From Candidatus Liptonbacteria bacterium RIFCSPLOWO2_01_FULL_53_13 (GTDB lineage: Bacteria; Patescibacteriota; Minisyncoccia; UBA6257; 2-01-FULL-56-20): a stretch of 6,698 nt of DNA. The stretch's first letter is position 1; the number at the start of each line of letters is the position of its first letter. This document shows positions 5,573 to 6,698 of this stretch, piece by piece. Both the position numbers and the translations under genes were made by a program. Location of the stretch: positions 1 to 6,698 of the forward strand of contig MHLB01000030.1 of the NCBI GenBank assembly GCA_001818895.1, written 5' to 3'. The notes under the pieces are model-generated. The model made no database searches. It worked only from the letters and a program-made list of their open reading frames with translations, and was not told the DNA's origin.

Positions 5573-5958
5573 TTTACTTTTTTTAATACCTTCTTTTCCA
5601 GCTTCTCCATAGCGATAATATCACGTTTCTTCTCATGGCGATAGCCCAGTAAATGAAGAATGCCGTGGATAAGAAGGGCTGTCGCGCGCGGCGCGTCTTT
5701 ACGGGCAATGTCCTTGTTCACGAGCACCTCTCCGAGTGGCGGAGCGCCGGATTCGGGGTGCGGAAAACCCGCCGTGTCGGGAAATGCGAGCACGTCAACT
5801 ATTTTCGCGGTTTTATGGAGGAATTTTTTCTTGAGCCAGCGCAGGTCGCTATTAGGCACAAGCGCGACGCATACCGCTCCCCGCTTCCGCAGGATGCGAA
5901 AAACCGCGCGGGATACCCGTACCAGTTTTTCCTCAATTTTTTGGTCTTTCGTTGCCAT
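5557..5958 (-). CDS. ybeY: Endoribonuclease YbeY (16S rRNA maturation)
   Basis: YbeY is a metal-dependent single-strand endoribonuclease that acts in 16S rRNA 3'-end maturation and ribosome quality control. From the start used here it has 133 residues. The metal site is present: HGILHLLGYRH (98-108), with H98, H102 and H108 as zinc ligands. Family blocks before it are also visible: the region around VLAFPDT (56-62, the usual 'DVLSFP' block) and GEVLVNKDIA (76-85). The normally conserved Asp before the third His (GYDH) is Arg here (R107). The frame opens further to 5997, but the extra 13 residues overlap the reverse-transcriptase gene and do not look like YbeY; ATG 5958 gives the usual N-terminus. 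The C-terminus is Lys-rich and its last codons lie in an inverted repeat. It sits 19 bp downstream of the reverse transcriptase stop and upstream of ftsA, all on the same strand. Confidence 0.9.
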   Translation of the reverse strand: MATKDQKIEEKLVRVSRAVFRILRKRGAVCVALVPNSDLRWLKKKFLHKTAKIVDVLAFPDTAGFPHPESGAPPLGEVLVNKDIARKDAPRATALLIHGILHLLGYRHEKKRDIIAMEKLEKKVLKKVKISNY

Positions 5959-5963
5959 GCGTC

Positions 5964-5975
5964 GCGTATAGTGTA
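5964..5975 (-). promoter_or_regulatory. Candidate ybeY -10 region
   Basis: On the minus strand TACACTATACG (5975-5965) contains two overlapping -10-like hexamers, TACACT and TATACG (each four of six matches), ending 5 to 11 nt before ATG 5958. TTGCTC sits 16 nt upstream of TACACT, inside the end of the reverse-transcriptase gene. This would give ybeY its own, almost leaderless transcript. Low confidence. Confidence 0.25.
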
Positions 5976-5977
5976 CA

Positions 5978-6698
5978 TCATTTCGCGTGCAGAGCAACTA
6001 TTTTCCGTATAAGTTTCCGCGTATTCCCATGGCTTAATAACCCGAGATAGGAAGCGAGCGTTGCGTCCGTTTGACGTCGCGCAAGCACTTTAAGCATTCT
6101 CCGCTTTGTTGAGGTGCGAAGCGTCCGATGGTGGGGAAAATGAACCCATCCCAAAAAATCAACGCCGGAAGCAAAAGTCGTCACGGAAACTTTGCCGGGG
6201 TGGAGGGAAAGGGCGAGCCGCACTTCAAGAAACTTCGCTATCTTCGGAATGAGGCCTGTTACATAGCGCCTGCTCTCATGCACTACCACGAAGTCATCTG
6301 CGTATCTGACATAGTACCGAATTCTCAGTTCTCGTTTCATAAACTGGTCAAATTCATTCATATACGCATTGGCAAGAAGCTGGCTCGTCAGATTGCCGAG
6401 TGGAAGACCTGCCCGTCCCAAGCGCGACGAAGGCGAGCCAGCACCCATTCTGTCTTCCGTATGGAAACTATCAATGACCTGTTCTAAAAGCCATACGGCA
6501 TCGGTATCGTATATACTGTGTTTTACTATGCTCTTCAAGATATTGTGGTCAATACTTGCAAAAAATTTCCTCACGTCGCATTTGAGAACCCATGCCGTCC
6601 GCATGCTGTTATGAGATACCTTTCTCGCAAAGTCCCTGAAGCGATCCATCGCCCGGTGCGTGCCTTTGCCGATGCGGCAGGAATACGAATCATAAATG
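5978..6698 (-). CDS. Reverse transcriptase, diversity-generating retroelement (DGR) type, N-terminus outside window
   Basis: RNA-directed DNA polymerase. The frame stays open to the right edge, and residues before the first internal ATG (6649) read YSCRIGKGTHRA, a conserved early RT block, so the gene continues beyond the window; 239 codons are seen. Counting from that ATG: VLKCDVRKFFASIDH (21-35) with catalytic D25; LPLGNLTSQLLANAY (82-96), the motif-4 block; YVRYADDFVVV (113-123) with the YADD active site; and GVDFLGWVHFP near the C-terminus. The SQ of LGxxxSQ is characteristic of DGR reverse transcriptases, whereas group II intron and retron enzymes usually have QGxxxSP. No maturase or endonuclease domain follows: the protein ends about 100 residues after YADD, as in DGR enzymes. 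No template repeat is apparent in the 19 bp to ybeY or elsewhere in the window; the accessory gene, template and target would then be upstream, to the right. Base composition looks less GC-rich than the transporter and ftsA, which may signal transfer. Confidence 0.88.
   Translation of the reverse strand, partial: IYDSYSCRIGKGTHRAMDRFRDFARKVSHNSMRTAWVLKCDVRKFFASIDHNILKSIVKHSIYDTDAVWLLEQVIDSFHTEDRMGAGSPSSRLGRAGLPLGNLTSQLLANAYMNEFDQFMKRELRIRYYVRYADDFVVVHESRRYVTGLIPKIAKFLEVRLALSLHPGKVSVTTFASGVDFLGWVHFPHHRTLRTSTKRRMLKVLARRQTDATLASYLGLLSHGNTRKLIRKIVALHAK

Noticed and set aside
5959..5997. N-terminal extension of ybeY to an ATG at 5997
   Set aside because: The 13 extra residues overlap the 3' end of the reverse transcriptase, lie upstream of the -10-like sequence and are not part of the YbeY family.
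5978..6698. Group II intron maturase or retron reverse transcriptase
   Set aside because: The motif-4 block reads LGNLTSQ rather than QGxxxSP, there is no maturase/HNH C-terminus, and no intron domain V or retron msr/msd structure is visible downstream.

Overview
The window looks like a piece of a Candidate Phyla Radiation (Patescibacteria, probably Parcubacteria-type) genome. This is inferred from small, stripped-down gene versions (a stand-alone riboflavin kinase; ftsA-ftsZ without the rest of a dcw cluster), no visible Shine-Dalgarno sequence before any start, repeat-filled short gaps between genes, and a reverse transcriptase of the diversity-generating type. No rRNA, tRNA or CRISPR array is visible, so the lineage call rests on gene style only.

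Layout. Plus strand: the 3' part of an EamA/DMT-family membrane transporter (2-913, cut by the left edge), a stand-alone riboflavin kinase (924-1343), an intergenic block to 1739, and rmuC (1740-2810). The block holds a short CxxC protein on the minus strand (1309-1476, overlapping the 3' end of the kinase gene), a GC-rich hairpin with a minus-strand U-run (1491-1522), and a multi-hairpin palindromic element (1598-1680). Minus strand, transcribed right to left: a reverse transcriptase (5978 to the right edge, N-terminus outside), ybeY (5557-5958), ftsA (4259-5494) and ftsZ (2894-4147). rmuC and ftsZ converge.

The least ordinary features are the repeats. Two copies of a roughly 90-110 bp palindromic element built from ATTCGCGAAT-like units lie on either side of ftsZ, in inverted orientation. 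Their outer 45 nt match at 42 of 45 positions. The elements sit exactly at gene ends: they supply the TAG stops of rmuC, ftsA and ftsZ, and one reaches to within 3 bp of the preferred ftsZ start. A second, unrelated repeat (7-bp tandem units overlapping an AT-rich hairpin) fills the ftsA-ybeY gap and encodes the last codons and stop of ybeY.

Functionally, FtsA and FtsZ form the core of the cell-division ring, with FtsA anchoring FtsZ to the membrane. YbeY matures and checks ribosomes, RmuC is a nuclease-fold protein linked in E. coli to rearrangements at short inverted repeats, and the kinase makes FMN. The reverse transcriptase probably belongs to a diversity-generating retroelement whose template and target would lie to the right of the window.
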